DNA from: Phycisphaerae bacterium
GTDB lineage: Bacteria; Planctomycetota; Phycisphaerae; Phycisphaerales; UBA1924
DNA: 64,000 bases
Assembly (NCBI GenBank): GCA_030432255.1
Contig: JAUIHS010000020.1
Location: forward strand, 1-64,000
Reading direction: 5' to 3'
The position numbers and the translations under genes are program-made. The notes beneath the pieces are model-generated. The model did not search any database and had not been told where the DNA came from. It saw only the letters and a program-made list of their open reading frames with translations. Below, piece after piece: positions 26,298-36,133 of this stretch (within the stretch, counting starts at the first letter, position 1; each line of letters starts with the position of its first letter).

Positions 26298-27398
26298 TTG
26301 ATCAACGAACGTCTCAAGTTGGCAAGGGCTGACCGGGGCTGGACCTTGGAAGCGCTCTCTGCACACACCCACATCACCGCCTCATCGCTGAGCGACTTTG
26401 AGAACGGCAAGCGGGAGCCGCGATTGACGCATCTTGAGTCGTTGGCCAAGGCTTACGGAGTCTCTGTTGCCTGGTTCTTCGAGGAGCAGCCAGCAGGGGG
26501 CGACGTGGTTCTATGGCGTGAGCGCCCAAGTGCTGATGACGCAGCTGCGATTGAGGGTGAGTTCCTCAAGCGGTGTCGCTGGTATCGGAATCTCGAAGAC
26601 TGGTGCGACGAACGAGTTCCGTGCCACCTCCCTGATGTAAAGCGCGATCCAACGCGAGTTGGCTGGTCGGACGTGCACAGCCTTGCGAGTTCTGTTCGTA
26701 GCATGCTTGACCTTGGCCAGCAGCCGGCGGCATCGCTCCTGAACGTGCTCGAGAACTCGTGCGGGATTCGTATCTTCCATCTCTCGTTCGAGCCAAGCGG
26801 TACCGCTGCCTGCACGCGTAGCGATGAATTCGGCATGGCGATACTGCTCAATGCCAGCAATGTGCGATGGCGTCGCAACTTCGACCTGGCGCATGAGCTC
26901 TTTCACTTGCTGACATGGAATGTGTTCCGAAGCACCGAGCACTCTCGCGAAGCAAGCGAGCAAGAAGAAAAGTTCGCAAACGCGTTCGCGTCTAGTCTCC
27001 TGATTCCAGAAGAGCCCTTGCGACGTGCTGTCAGCAGCGCAGTTGAATCAGACGGAAGCCTCAGGCACATTGAGATCTTCGACATTGCCAGGCAGTTCGA
27101 CGTTTCGTTCGAAGCCCTGCTTTGGCGAATGCACTCTGTCTTCAATCGAAAGCGCGAGGACACAGAGCACGACATCGAGGTGTGCCGGACCTTCCGTGAA
27201 ACGGTCGATGTTCGCGAGGACACGACACCACCACAATTGCCGGCGAGGTTCCGCGCCCTCGCGACCCGTGCGCTCCGAGACGGAGAGTTGTCCATCGGCC
27301 GTGCCGCGGAATATCTCGGAATCAGCCGACAGCAGGCCATGGCACTAGACGATCTCGAGGACGTCACGGATGACGCGATCGCGCTTAGTCCTGCTTGA
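26298..27398 (+). CDS. XRE regulator fused to ImmA/IrrE metallopeptidase
   Basis: A protein of 366 residues. I chose TTG 26298, because AAGGAG lies eight bases upstream and the product then begins directly with the DNA-binding domain (INERLKLARADRGWTLEALS, SSLSDFENGKREP). A COG2856 (ImmA/IrrE) domain follows with the zinc motif H-E-L-F-H at 199-203 (His199, Glu200, His203). Such fusions act as repressors that are cut or inactivated on DNA damage or infection, and often serve as antitoxins. The C-terminal part may be another helix-turn-helix (LSIGRAAEYLGISRQQAMAL). The last 29 bases overlap the PIN gene. Confidence 0.85.
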   Translation: MINERLKLARADRGWTLEALSAHTHITASSLSDFENGKREPRLTHLESLAKAYGVSVAWFFEEQPAGGDVVLWRERPSADDAAAIEGEFLKRCRWYRNLEDWCDERVPCHLPDVKRDPTRVGWSDVHSLASSVRSMLDLGQQPAASLLNVLENSCGIRIFHLSFEPSGTAACTRSDEFGMAILLNASNVRWRRNFDLAHELFHLLTWNVFRSTEHSREASEQEEKFANAFASSLLIPEEPLRRAVSSAVESDGSLRHIEIFDIARQFDVSFEALLWRMHSVFNRKREDTEHDIEVCRTFRETVDVREDTTPPQLPARFRALATRALRDGELSIGRAAEYLGISRQQAMALDDLEDVTDDAIALSPA

Positions 27399-27897
27399 TG
27401 CGAATGTCGTGATCGAGCTATTCCGTCTCGGGATCTGGCAGCAGATCGTCGATCGCTGTGAGGTTGTGCTGGCCGAGACGGTCGTCGAAGAGTGTCAGTT
27501 CTACGACACCGACGACGGTCGCCAGTACATCGATTGGGACGAGGTCAGGGCTGCTGGTTCAGTCTGCATTGAGTCACTGCCCGCAAGCGACATCAAGACG
27601 TACTGTGACCAATTTGGACCAGGGTATTACGAGAAGCTCGACCCTGGCGAGGCAGAAGCGCTCGCCCTTCTCGGGCGGGACGCAGAGTCATCCATCTGCT
27701 CGGCGGACAAGATCGTGTGGCGCGTGCTGGGCAATACCAATGCAACGGAGCGTGGCATCTCTCTTGAGGAGATCCTCCAATCATCCGGCTTGACCAAGCC
27801 GCTGCAACGGCGATTCACTAAGGCGTTTCGCGAAGTGTGGAACAAGAAGGGCAGCATCGATCGATTGATGGGGCTGGGCGACAAGTCTGACTTCTGA
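27370..27897 (+). CDS. PIN-domain-like protein, probable toxin partner
   Basis: A protein of 175 residues overlapping the upstream XRE-ImmA gene by 29 bases, so the two are almost certainly co-translated. PIN nuclease features are visible: LLDANVVIELF (Asp near residue 10), VVEECQFYD, DPGEAEALALL with a conserved Glu, and SICSADKIVW with a late Asp. PIN proteins are metal-dependent ribonucleases. Pairs of XRE-COG2856 and PIN-like genes are a known toxin-antitoxin arrangement. It faces the nuclease-like gene convergently, with four bases between stops. Confidence 0.75.
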   Translation: MTRSRLVLLDANVVIELFRLGIWQQIVDRCEVVLAETVVEECQFYDTDDGRQYIDWDEVRAAGSVCIESLPASDIKTYCDQFGPGYYEKLDPGEAEALALLGRDAESSICSADKIVWRVLGNTNATERGISLEEILQSSGLTKPLQRRFTKAFREVWNKKGSIDRLMGLGDKSDF

Positions 27898-27901
27898 TCG
27901 C

Positions 27902-28390
27902 TCACTGCAGCTTTTGAGTGATCTCCTGCACACGACCATCTTCAAGCAGCTTCCCTCGAAGGTGAAGGACGTGCCCATTCGGATGGGACTTGTAGGTTGC
28001 GAACTCGGCGATCATCGAGTGCGGCATGACGTACGCTGACAGAACCGAGAAGTCGGAGTCGAAGAGGATTGCGATGAGCCTGTCAAAGTGACCCCCCTCC
28101 AGCTTCCGGATGACGCCCATCTGCCTAGACCCGTTGTCTGACGTGACACGACGCGCCTTGATCTGAAACCGCACGCCCGCGGCATCGATCGCGTCGTAGC
28201 CCACGTTCGACTTGCCTTCAAGCGACATCCCCAATCGGCTCGCGACTAGCCACTCCGCGTAGTCGCCGACGGGATTGTTCTTGCTTCGAAGCACATCGCG
28301 CCGTCTCAGTTCTTCAATGACACGAGCGTGCAATCGCAGCAGATCGAGATTCGATTGCCCAGTGAACTCTTCGGCATTCATGTTCTCCAT
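27902..28390 (-). CDS. Predicted PD-(D/E)XK-type nuclease, DUF6998-like
   Basis: A protein of 162 residues. The segment NPVGDYAEWLVASRLG, then GYDAIDAAGVRFQIKARR looks like a restriction-endonuclease core: a Glu in the first helix, an Asp in YDA and Q-x-K (QIK) on the next strand. The N-terminal stretch LLRLHARVIEELRRR recalls a family I know as DUF6998. No methylase adjoins it directly; the ParB-methyltransferase is 4 kb away in the same element. It is convergent with the PIN gene. The start could also be the second Met (28381). Confidence 0.6.
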   Translation of the reverse strand: MENMNAEEFTGQSNLDLLRLHARVIEELRRRDVLRSKNNPVGDYAEWLVASRLGMSLEGKSNVGYDAIDAAGVRFQIKARRVTSDNGSRQMGVIRKLEGGHFDRLIAILFDSDFSVLSAYVMPHSMIAEFATYKSHPNGHVLHLRGKLLEDGRVQEITQKLQ

Positions 28391-28492
28391 TCTACAGCCA
28401 CCTCCGTGCGTCCTCGGCCGTTACGAACTTGATTCAATCCCCTTCTCTGCTCGCGTCGCTGCTGGTTGTGTGGGCAACGGATTCCAAAGTCC

Positions 28493-28545
28493 AGGCGATG
28501 CGGTTGTGTGTGTTGATGGCGTTTGTCGGGTGGCGTGCGACCAAC
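28493..28545 (+). pseudogene. Remnant of the zinc-ribbon gene's 3' end
   Basis: This stretch reads RLCVLMAFVGWRATNDG, closely matching RSYVLMAFVGWEANDDG encoded at 25888-25940. DNA identity is also high. No start, zinc motif or ribosome site precedes it, so it is a gene fragment. It lies just beyond the nuclease-like gene, so the XRE-PIN-nuclease cargo is bracketed by two copies of this segment. Confidence 0.55.
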
Positions 28546-28552
28546 GACGGAC

Positions 28553-29128
28553 CTACCACACCCGCCCCCGCATCGCCTCCGTCACCGCAACCGGCGCGAT
28601 GTGATCGAGGTACGTCGCCGTGGTCGCGATGGACCGGTGGCCCAACTGCCGCGAGATGATGCCGATGTCCACGCCCTCGGTGCGAAGCTCGGCGGCGTGC
28701 GTGTGGCGCAGGCCATGAGCGTGCACGCGCTTGGCGATCCCGGCCGCGCGCCCCAGCCTGGGGATGAGCACACGCACGTAGCTGGACCTGATCGGCGACC
28801 CGTCGGCCAGGCACAACAGGGGCGACCGTGGCCCCACTTCCCATGTGGCCCGCACGGACAGCCACGCGGCGACCAGGTCGAATGCCGCCCCATCCATCCC
28901 CACGGTGCGTGATCGGCCACCCTTGCCCCTGAGGACGCGAACGGCCCCGTGTGTGGCGTCGAGGTCCTTGGGGTGGAGGCTGAGGGCCTCGGTGATGCGG
29001 AGGCCCGCACGCCAGAGGACGGCGATCAGGGCGCGGTTGCGGACGCCGGTGGGGGTGTCGGCGCAGGCGTCGAGCAGAGCGCGGACCTCGTCGGGGTCGA
29101 GCGGCTCGGGCGGGAGGCGTCGTGGCAT
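28553..29128 (-). CDS. Catalytic-domain-only tyrosine recombinase
   Basis: A protein of 191 residues; GGAG precedes ATG 29128 (the frame is open to 29164). The catalytic residues of tyrosine recombinases are all present: Arg in RAGLRITEAL, His and Arg in HAHGLRHTHAAEL, a later His in LGHRSIATT, and Tyr in TYLDHI. The usual N-terminal core-binding (SAM-like) domain is absent; the protein begins almost directly at the catalytic fold (PLDPDEVRALLDAC). It might resolve element multimers or move the cargo module. The element's own integrase is a separate, longer gene at 33.3 kb. Confidence 0.82.
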   Translation of the reverse strand: MPRRLPPEPLDPDEVRALLDACADTPTGVRNRALIAVLWRAGLRITEALSLHPKDLDATHGAVRVLRGKGGRSRTVGMDGAAFDLVAAWLSVRATWEVGPRSPLLCLADGSPIRSSYVRVLIPRLGRAAGIAKRVHAHGLRHTHAAELRTEGVDIGIISRQLGHRSIATTATYLDHIAPVAVTEAMRGRVW

Positions 29129-29342
29129 GGCGGGCTCCGTGAGGGGGCAGTGTCGAATCGACAACTACCTCACGGGCCGCAGCGATGGCAAGGGAAACGT
29201 GGATCGAAGGAACGCGGGTGTCACCCGTATCCGGGTGCTGCGTCGGAAACGTACATCTCCGACGTCCTGGGTGCCGACAATGCCCCGCGCTGGTCCGCAC
29301 CGTCCCGAAACCCCGCGAAGCCGGGAATGGGCCAAATGGCGG

Positions 29343-29834
29343 TCAGATTTCCCGTTTATTCCCGTTTATTGGTGCGGTTGGGCTTGTGGTCAGTGTCGTT
29401 TTTCGGGGAAAGCGCAACTGGCTTTTGACCGGACGCCGCACCTGTTCGAAGTCGTGTTGTGCACGGAGCAACCTGCCTCGCACTGCCCGGCCTCGCTCGT
29501 TCAGTCGAACGTAGTACGCTGGCTCAGAGAAACCGCTCTTCACCGTTGCTGTCGGTCGGGGGACATGCGGTGGCTTGTTCCGGATCGTGTCCCAGTCGCC
29601 CCCAACTTTGGGCGCGGCGAGGGGGGAGAACCACCGCAGCACCGCCGCTACGGGCGGGGTGGGATCACCGGGGAACTTCTGTTGGTTCTGCATGATCACG
29701 AGCCCCACATCGATGAGTTCCTCGAGGTCGAGGCCCCGAAGTACGTCGGTGGAGATGTCATCAGGTAAGTCGGGCGTTCCCCACTGGTCCTGCTCACCCA
29801 ACCTGATGAGAGCGTCATTCTCCGATGCATCCAT
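29343..29834 (-). CDS. Hypothetical protein, possible winged helix
   Basis: A protein of 163 residues that I do not recognise. The N-terminal part is acidic and helical (DLEELIDVGLVIMQNQQ). The middle contains EPAYYVRLNERGRAVRGRLL, which resembles the recognition helix and wing of winged-helix proteins. It is divergent from the AlpA-primase-helicase operon, with a 22-bp palindrome between them, so it could be the repressor of that operon. This role is inferred from position only. Confidence 0.55.
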   Translation of the reverse strand: MDASENDALIRLGEQDQWGTPDLPDDISTDVLRGLDLEELIDVGLVIMQNQQKFPGDPTPPVAAVLRWFSPLAAPKVGGDWDTIRNKPPHVPRPTATVKSGFSEPAYYVRLNERGRAVRGRLLRAQHDFEQVRRPVKSQLRFPRKTTLTTSPTAPINGNKREI

Positions 29835-29925
29835 GCTGTAGGCCCCTTACCCAATCTGATTCCGTTCAGAGCACGGAACTGACGAGTAAAGTGTACGGTG
29901 TGCAGTCGGATTTTGCTACCGGTTT

Positions 29926-29947
29926 GCGAGCGCTCGCGAGCGCTCGC
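29926..29947. promoter_or_regulatory. 22-bp perfect palindrome in the divergent control region
   Basis: Two overlapping copies of GCGAGCGCTCGC make a perfect 22-bp palindrome. TTT before and AAAAAA shortly after allow some extension. It lies in the 222-base gap between the divergent hypothetical gene and the operon of HTH, AlpA-like, primase and helicase genes, where a replication or induction switch would be expected. Confidence 0.55.
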
Positions 29948-30056
29948 GGAGCAAAAAACGCCGCTGAAAGCCTCCAGAAGGCGTAGCGGAATTGCTGCGA
30001 ACACTGAGCTGCACTTTCAGAGGGGCACCACTTTGCCCCAGAAAGGAAGTGCCGTG

Positions 30057-30266
30057 ATGAAGACTCAGGACAAGCTGAGCACGCCAGGCGGACTGGCGCA
30101 TGAGCTTCGGGTTCCTATCCACCGCGTTCTCTACATTCTCCGGACGCGCCCACACATCGCTCCGGCCGCTCGGGCAGGGAGGCTGCGTCTCTACGACCGG
30201 AAGGTGGCCGCCATGGTACGTCACGAACTCAACGCCATGGATGCGCGGCGGGGGGCACGGTCATGA
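30057..30266 (+). CDS. Small helix-turn-helix protein
   Basis: A protein of 69 residues with AAGGA before ATG 30057. The segment TPGGLAHELRVPIHRVLYIL followed by RLYDRKVAAMV resembles MerR/excisionase-like winged helices. It is the first gene of a tight four-gene operon in which each start overlaps the previous stop (ATGA at 30263, 30445 and 31365). Probably a regulator or excisionase; the exact role is not visible. Confidence 0.65.
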   Translation: MKTQDKLSTPGGLAHELRVPIHRVLYILRTRPHIAPAARAGRLRLYDRKVAAMVRHELNAMDARRGARS

Positions 30267-30448
30267 CCATGCAAGACGATCGCCTCCTTAAAGTCAAAGA
30301 GGTCGCCGAGACCCTCCAAGTCTGCACCCGGTTGGTATGGAAGCTCCGTGCCCGCGGCATCCTCCCCGCCGTCAAATTCGGTCGGGCCACTTGCTTCCGG
30401 ATGTCCGATGTCCAGAAGCTCGTTCGGGAGGGGGTGCCGAAGCCATGA
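30263..30448 (+). CDS. AlpA/excisionase-type helix-turn-helix protein
   Basis: A protein of 61 residues with the classic HTH_17 layout: LLKVKEVAETLQVCTRLVWK, then RARGILPAVKFGR and RMSDVQKLV. AlpA-type proteins activate excision and, in Gram-negative phage satellites, are the master regulator directly upstream of the primase-replication genes, exactly as here. The start overlaps the stop of the preceding HTH gene and its own stop overlaps the primase start. Confidence 0.78.
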   Translation: MTMQDDRLLKVKEVAETLQVCTRLVWKLRARGILPAVKFGRATCFRMSDVQKLVREGVPKP

Positions 30449-31368
30449 TCTGCGAACACGACAACGGGGGGTGGCAGCGCGTCAGCTCCTCACACCCCTG
30501 TCGGATCTGCGGCAAACCTGATTGGTGCGGCGTCCTGGGCGACTCCGCCTCCCCGAGCCTCGTGATCTGTATGCGGGTGTCGGATGGCGCAGCAGGGTCG
30601 TCCACCAACCACGGGTACATCCACGTCCTCAAGCCCCCGCTTGAGACGCCTCGGCGCGATGGTCATACGGCAACGATCCGACTCCGGAACCGTCGCCGCG
30701 ATCTGGATGACCTTGTGCGGCGATGGGCCGATGGGACCTCCCGCGACGACTTGGAAGAGATGGGGTCCCTGCTCGGGATCAACCCCGATGGACTGCTGGC
30801 CATCGGCGCGTGCCGCGTTACCCGGGAGGAGGTTCGTGCGTCTGGGACCGATTGCTACCCCCGATCGGTTTCGGCGTTCCCGATGTTCTCCGCGAGCGGC
30901 GAGATCGTCGGTGTGCGACTTCGCACAGATCATCGGAGGAAGTGGACGATCAAGGGCTCTCGTGAGGGCCTCTTTCTCCCCGACGCTCTAAACCCCGATG
31001 ACACACTGATCATCGTCGAGGGGCCGACAGACACCGCTGCCCTGCTCGGAATCAACATCGAAGCAATCGGGCGACCGAGCTGCCTCGGCGGTGTGACTGA
31101 GATTGTCAAGATCGCGAAGTCCCGCAGTGGGCCCATTGTCATCCTCTCTGATTGTGACGCGCCGGGCCGTCGAGGCGCAAACACCCTGGCTATGAAGCTC
31201 CGGGCGTACGGGACAGATGTCCGTGTGGCCGAGCCTCCGGAGGGGCTTGAGGACGCCCGGGCGTGGGTGCAGACCGGGGTCGATCGGTCTGCTGTGCTCG
31301 ACTGGATCGATGCGAACGCCAAGTCGTTTGCCCTGCGGGTCTCTACCGAAGGTGGGGGGGCCACATGA
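30445..31368 (+). CDS. DNA primase-like protein with zinc finger and TOPRIM domain
   Basis: A protein of 307 residues from ATG 30445. An N-terminal zinc-binding region has paired cysteines (CRICGKPDWC). The C-terminal half is a TOPRIM domain: catalytic Glu192 in IIVEGPTDT, and the D-x-D pair at Asp236/Asp238 in LSDCDAPGRRG. It should make RNA primers for replication of the element, working with the helicase encoded immediately after it. This frame continues upstream of 30445, but the ATGA overlap with the AlpA-like gene supports the start. Confidence 0.8.
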   Translation: MICEHDNGGWQRVSSSHPCRICGKPDWCGVLGDSASPSLVICMRVSDGAAGSSTNHGYIHVLKPPLETPRRDGHTATIRLRNRRRDLDDLVRRWADGTSRDDLEEMGSLLGINPDGLLAIGACRVTREEVRASGTDCYPRSVSAFPMFSASGEIVGVRLRTDHRRKWTIKGSREGLFLPDALNPDDTLIIVEGPTDTAALLGINIEAIGRPSCLGGVTEIVKIAKSRSGPIVILSDCDAPGRRGANTLAMKLRAYGTDVRVAEPPEGLEDARAWVQTGVDRSAVLDWIDANAKSFALRVSTEGGGAT

Positions 31369-33236
31369 CGAGCGACTCCTCGGCACATGCTTCAGAAGCC
31401 AGCCTCGCAATCGCCTGGAAATCGAACGGAGGAAATCGCGCGACCGGTGTCGCGACAGCCAAGCTAGGCGAGCATGTCTTCACGGACACCCTCACAATCA
31501 CCAGCGACCAGAGCCGACGGGCGTTCGTGGAGAAGCTTGTGGACCGGTGGCCCGGGCTCGGCGAAGACCGCGAGCAGATCCGTGCGGAACTCGACCGGAT
31601 CGCCGCCAGCGAGGCGGATGTAGACCGTTCCTCCCATGGCGACGACAAGCTCGCCAAGCGCGTCATCACCGCTCTCCGTGCGGAAGGGGTCGAACTCTTC
31701 CACGACCTTACTGAGGGCTCGGGAAGCCGTACATTCCTGTCCGCGGTCAACGAGGCCGGGAGGCTGGAGACCATTCCGTTGGGGACGGGGGCGTCAGAGG
31801 AATGGATCGGTCGATTCGCGTTCACGAAGCTCGACACCGTGCTCTCGAGCCAGGTGATGCAAGAGGTCACCGCGACGCTCCGAGGCATCGCCATGTACGA
31901 AGGGGCCGCGAGGAAGGTCGGTCTTCGAATCACCAGTCATGATGATGTTGTCTGGCTCGACCTCTGTGACGACGAGTGCCGCGCCGTGAGAGTCGATGCC
32001 GAGGGCTGGAGGGTGGTGGATTCATCGGAATCGCCAGTCCGTTTCTATCGCCGTTCGGGCATGCTGCCCCTGCCCCAACCGAGGAAGGGTGGGGGAATCG
32101 CGATGCTCCGCGAGTTCGTCAATGTCCAGAGTGAACAGGACTGGACGCTCCTGCTCGGTTTCATCGTCGGCATGTTCGCGCCGTCGGGTCCATACCCCAT
32201 CCTCGAACTGAACGGCGAGCCCGGGTCGGCCAAGAGTTCGACGGCCAGGCTGATCCGATCACTCATCGATCCCAATCGCGCTCCGCTGCGGAGTCAGCCC
32301 CGCGATGAACGCGATGTATTCATCGCTGCAGCCAACGGCCATGTCTTCACGCTCGACAACCTCTCCCGCATGCCGCGATGGCTCTCAGATGCGCTCTGCC
32401 GTATCTCCACCGGAGGGGGCTTCAGCACCCGGAAGCTCTACAGCGACGACGCGGAGCAGATCTTCCAGGTCTGCCGCCCGATCATCATGACTGGGATCGG
32501 GAACATCGCCTCCGAGTCAGATCTCCTCGACAGGTCCATCCGGTTGACGCTCGATCCGATCCCGGTGGAGACGCGGAGGACAGAGGCGGCATTGGAGGAG
32601 AGGTTTGCCGCCGCCCATTCGCGGATCCTCGGGGCCGTCCTCGACGCGGTGTCGATCGCCCTGAAGAGGCGGGCGTCCATCACGCTCAACCGCCTCCCTC
32701 GGTTAGCCGACTGGGCGACCTGGGCCACGGCCGCGGAATCCGGTTTCGGACTGGTAGGCGGTGTGACCATGGCGGCCTTCGACGCCGACCGCGCCACCGC
32801 CAACATCGACGCCATCGAGTCGTCGCCCATCGGCCCGGCCCTGCTGGCACACTTGGATCAATGCGACGGCGAGTGGTCGGGTACGGCGACTGAACTCCTT
32901 GACCACCTCAATGCGTTGTGCTTGCCCGAGCCCCGTCGGTGGCCGACGTCACCGAAGACCCTCGGAAGTCAGCTCAGTGCCATTTCGGGGAACCTGCGTG
33001 CCATCGGCTTCGACATTCGGAAGGCCCCGGTCGGCCACGCAAGGACCAGGCTCATCACCATTTCTCGCGGACAAGCAGTGGGGAGGGAGTCGTTTCCCTT
33101 GTCCGCGTTCTTGTCCGCAGGAATCGGCCCTTGCGGGCTGGAAACAGCGACTGCGGACAACGCGGACAACGCGGACAAGCAATGCGCACCTCCTTCAGTT
33201 GATGGGCAGAAGCAATATTGGGAGGAGGGGGCGTGA
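31365..33236 (+). CDS. AAA+ replicative helicase of the mobile element
   Basis: A protein of 623 residues starting at an ATGA overlap with the primase gene. A P-loop GEPGSAKS lies at 284-291 in the setting LELNGEPGSAKSSTARLI, followed by FTLDNLSRMPRWLSDALC, which fits the Walker B/sensor region of phage and plasmid superfamily-3-like helicases. With the primase it forms the replication module. The 3' end of the gene contains iterons, so part of the C terminus is a translated DNA signal (NADNADNAD near residue 600). Confidence 0.78.
   Translation: MTSDSSAHASEASLAIAWKSNGGNRATGVATAKLGEHVFTDTLTITSDQSRRAFVEKLVDRWPGLGEDREQIRAELDRIAASEADVDRSSHGDDKLAKRVITALRAEGVELFHDLTEGSGSRTFLSAVNEAGRLETIPLGTGASEEWIGRFAFTKLDTVLSSQVMQEVTATLRGIAMYEGAARKVGLRITSHDDVVWLDLCDDECRAVRVDAEGWRVVDSSESPVRFYRRSGMLPLPQPRKGGGIAMLREFVNVQSEQDWTLLLGFIVGMFAPSGPYPILELNGEPGSAKSSTARLIRSLIDPNRAPLRSQPRDERDVFIAAANGHVFTLDNLSRMPRWLSDALCRISTGGGFSTRKLYSDDAEQIFQVCRPIIMTGIGNIASESDLLDRSIRLTLDPIPVETRRTEAALEERFAAAHSRILGAVLDAVSIALKRRASITLNRLPRLADWATWATAAESGFGLVGGVTMAAFDADRATANIDAIESSPIGPALLAHLDQCDGEWSGTATELLDHLNALCLPEPRRWPTSPKTLGSQLSAISGNLRAIGFDIRKAPVGHARTRLITISRGQAVGRESFPLSAFLSAGIGPCGLETATADNADNADKQCAPPSVDGQKQYWEEGA
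33067..33188. repeat. Right iteron cluster inside the helicase 3' end
   Basis: GCGGACAA occurs at 33067, then TTGTCCGC at 33099 and 33111, then GCGGACAA at 33153, 33162 and 33171 with a 9-base period. Positions 33152-33188 mirror 22376-22412. Iterons at the 3' end of the replication gene are where some satellites place their origin. Confidence 0.72.
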
Positions 33237-33324
33237 AGCGGTCAATCCTCGAACATGATCCCCGATTCGCCTTGATTCGCCCGTCGAGTCTTCGCCTCAT
33301 GGACGACGCGAAAGGAGGCCAATG

Positions 33325-34806
<1,482 letters not shown>

Positions 34807-34818
34807 GGTGAGCCCCAC

Positions 34819-34846
34819 AGTATAACGGGGTTGACAGGGGTGTCCA
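34819..34846 (-). promoter_or_regulatory. Promoter of tRNA-Lys
   Basis: On the minus strand TGGACA (34846-34841) and TATACT (34824-34819) are separated by 16 bases and lie 12 bases before the first tRNA nucleotide. The promoter is outside the integrated element. Confidence 0.65.
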
Positions 34847-34927
34847 GTGTTCAGACGCACCACGCCAGCCGCGCACGCGGCGGCGGGGCGGGACCGGTTC
34901 GGCACGTTCCGTGCGCTCACCCGGGGA

Positions 34928-36133
34928 CTACGCGGCGGGCGACCAGGCCTCTGCAGAGACACGCTCCACAGCGCGGGTCGTCACCACGTCCATGTGGCCG
35001 ACGCAGACGCCGCGGAGGGCCTGGAGCATCTCGTCGCGGCCCATCGCCGGCCGGTACGGCCGGCTGACGCGCATGGCGCACATCGCGTCGGCGAGCGAGA
35101 GCACGCGGGCGGCCTGGACCACCGGCGAGATGTCCGCGATCCGCGCCAGGCCCGATGAGGCACTCAACTCCTGGTGACGCTCGATCACGTCCACCACGTC
35201 GTCACTCGCCCCGAGCATCGCGGCCAGGTGCGCACCGAACTCGCCGTGTCGGCGCAGCACTTCCCACTCCATGCCGGACAGGGTCGTCGGCTTCGAGAGG
35301 ATGCTCTCCGGGATCACGCACTTGCCGATGTCGTGGAAGAGGCCGGCCATCCGGATGGTCTCGATCCAGTGTTCCGAAAGACCCAGAGCCTCCGCCAGGC
35401 GGACGCCCATCGACGACACCTCAATGCAGTGACGGTGAACGTGAGAACGCTGCGCATCGCCGAGCAGATTGCCCATGCGCTTCAGCAGCATCTCGCGGCG
35501 TGTCTCCAGCGACAGGTCGCCGCGCATCTGCAGTTCGCCCGCCATGCTCTCGACCTGGACCATGGGCCACGTGCAGACGCGTCCGCCGCCAGCGGCGCGT
35601 GCGAGGGACAGGGCGTGGTCCGCCCACTCGGGTGTCCGAAGGGTGAGTTGCTGTGTCTCGACACACACCATGCCGGCGCTGGCCATGACGGCACCGGCAA
35701 CGATGGCGCTGACCTCGCGGCGGATGCTCTCGGTCCACAGCCATGCCTCGAGTTCGTCGGCACAGGAGCGGACCACGAGGAAGGCGTCCTCGTCCCAGCT
35801 GGCGGCGAAGCCGGCAGACTCCGAGCGATCGTCGAGGTGGCGTCCGATGGCGCGGATGATCTCGTCAGCGGCGCAGTGGCCGCACTCCTTGCGGATGTTC
35901 ACGAGGTCGTCGATGCCGATCATGCTGACGAAGCTGCGTCGGCGGCGGTCGCGTCGGTGACGATTGCCGCTGAGGATCCGGATGACGTACTTCTGGTTCC
36001 GCAGTCCGGTCAGCGAGTCGGTCTCGGTGTGTCGGCGCAGGTCGCGTTCGCGTCTCTGGCGCTGGCGTCGGTCGGTCCCGCCATCATCGGCAGCCTGCGT
36101 ATCACCCTGCTCGGTCTTGTCTATGTTGCGCAT
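34928..36133 (-). CDS. Degenerate GGDEF plus HD-GYP-like signalling protein
   Basis: About 401 residues from ATG 36133; the frame continues to 36343, but the extra part is unlike protein. Residues about 40-200 resemble a GGDEF domain (TDSLTGLRNQKYV), yet the GGDEF signature is replaced by SWDEDAF, so cyclase activity is unlikely. The C-terminal half is HD-GYP-like: AGLFHDIGKCVIPESIL has the HD metal pair, and RRHGEFGAHLAAML fits. But the H-H-E-x-x-D-G-x-G-Y-P segment is reduced to RHQELSASSGL. It may bind rather than turn over c-di-GMP. There is no membrane segment, so it should be cytoplasmic. Confidence 0.75.
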   Translation of the reverse strand: MRNIDKTEQGDTQAADDGGTDRRQRQRRERDLRRHTETDSLTGLRNQKYVIRILSGNRHRRDRRRRSFVSMIGIDDLVNIRKECGHCAADEIIRAIGRHLDDRSESAGFAASWDEDAFLVVRSCADELEAWLWTESIRREVSAIVAGAVMASAGMVCVETQQLTLRTPEWADHALSLARAAGGGRVCTWPMVQVESMAGELQMRGDLSLETRREMLLKRMGNLLGDAQRSHVHRHCIEVSSMGVRLAEALGLSEHWIETIRMAGLFHDIGKCVIPESILSKPTTLSGMEWEVLRRHGEFGAHLAAMLGASDDVVDVIERHQELSASSGLARIADISPVVQAARVLSLADAMCAMRVSRPYRPAMGRDEMLQALRGVCVGHMDVVTTRAVERVSAEAWSPAA

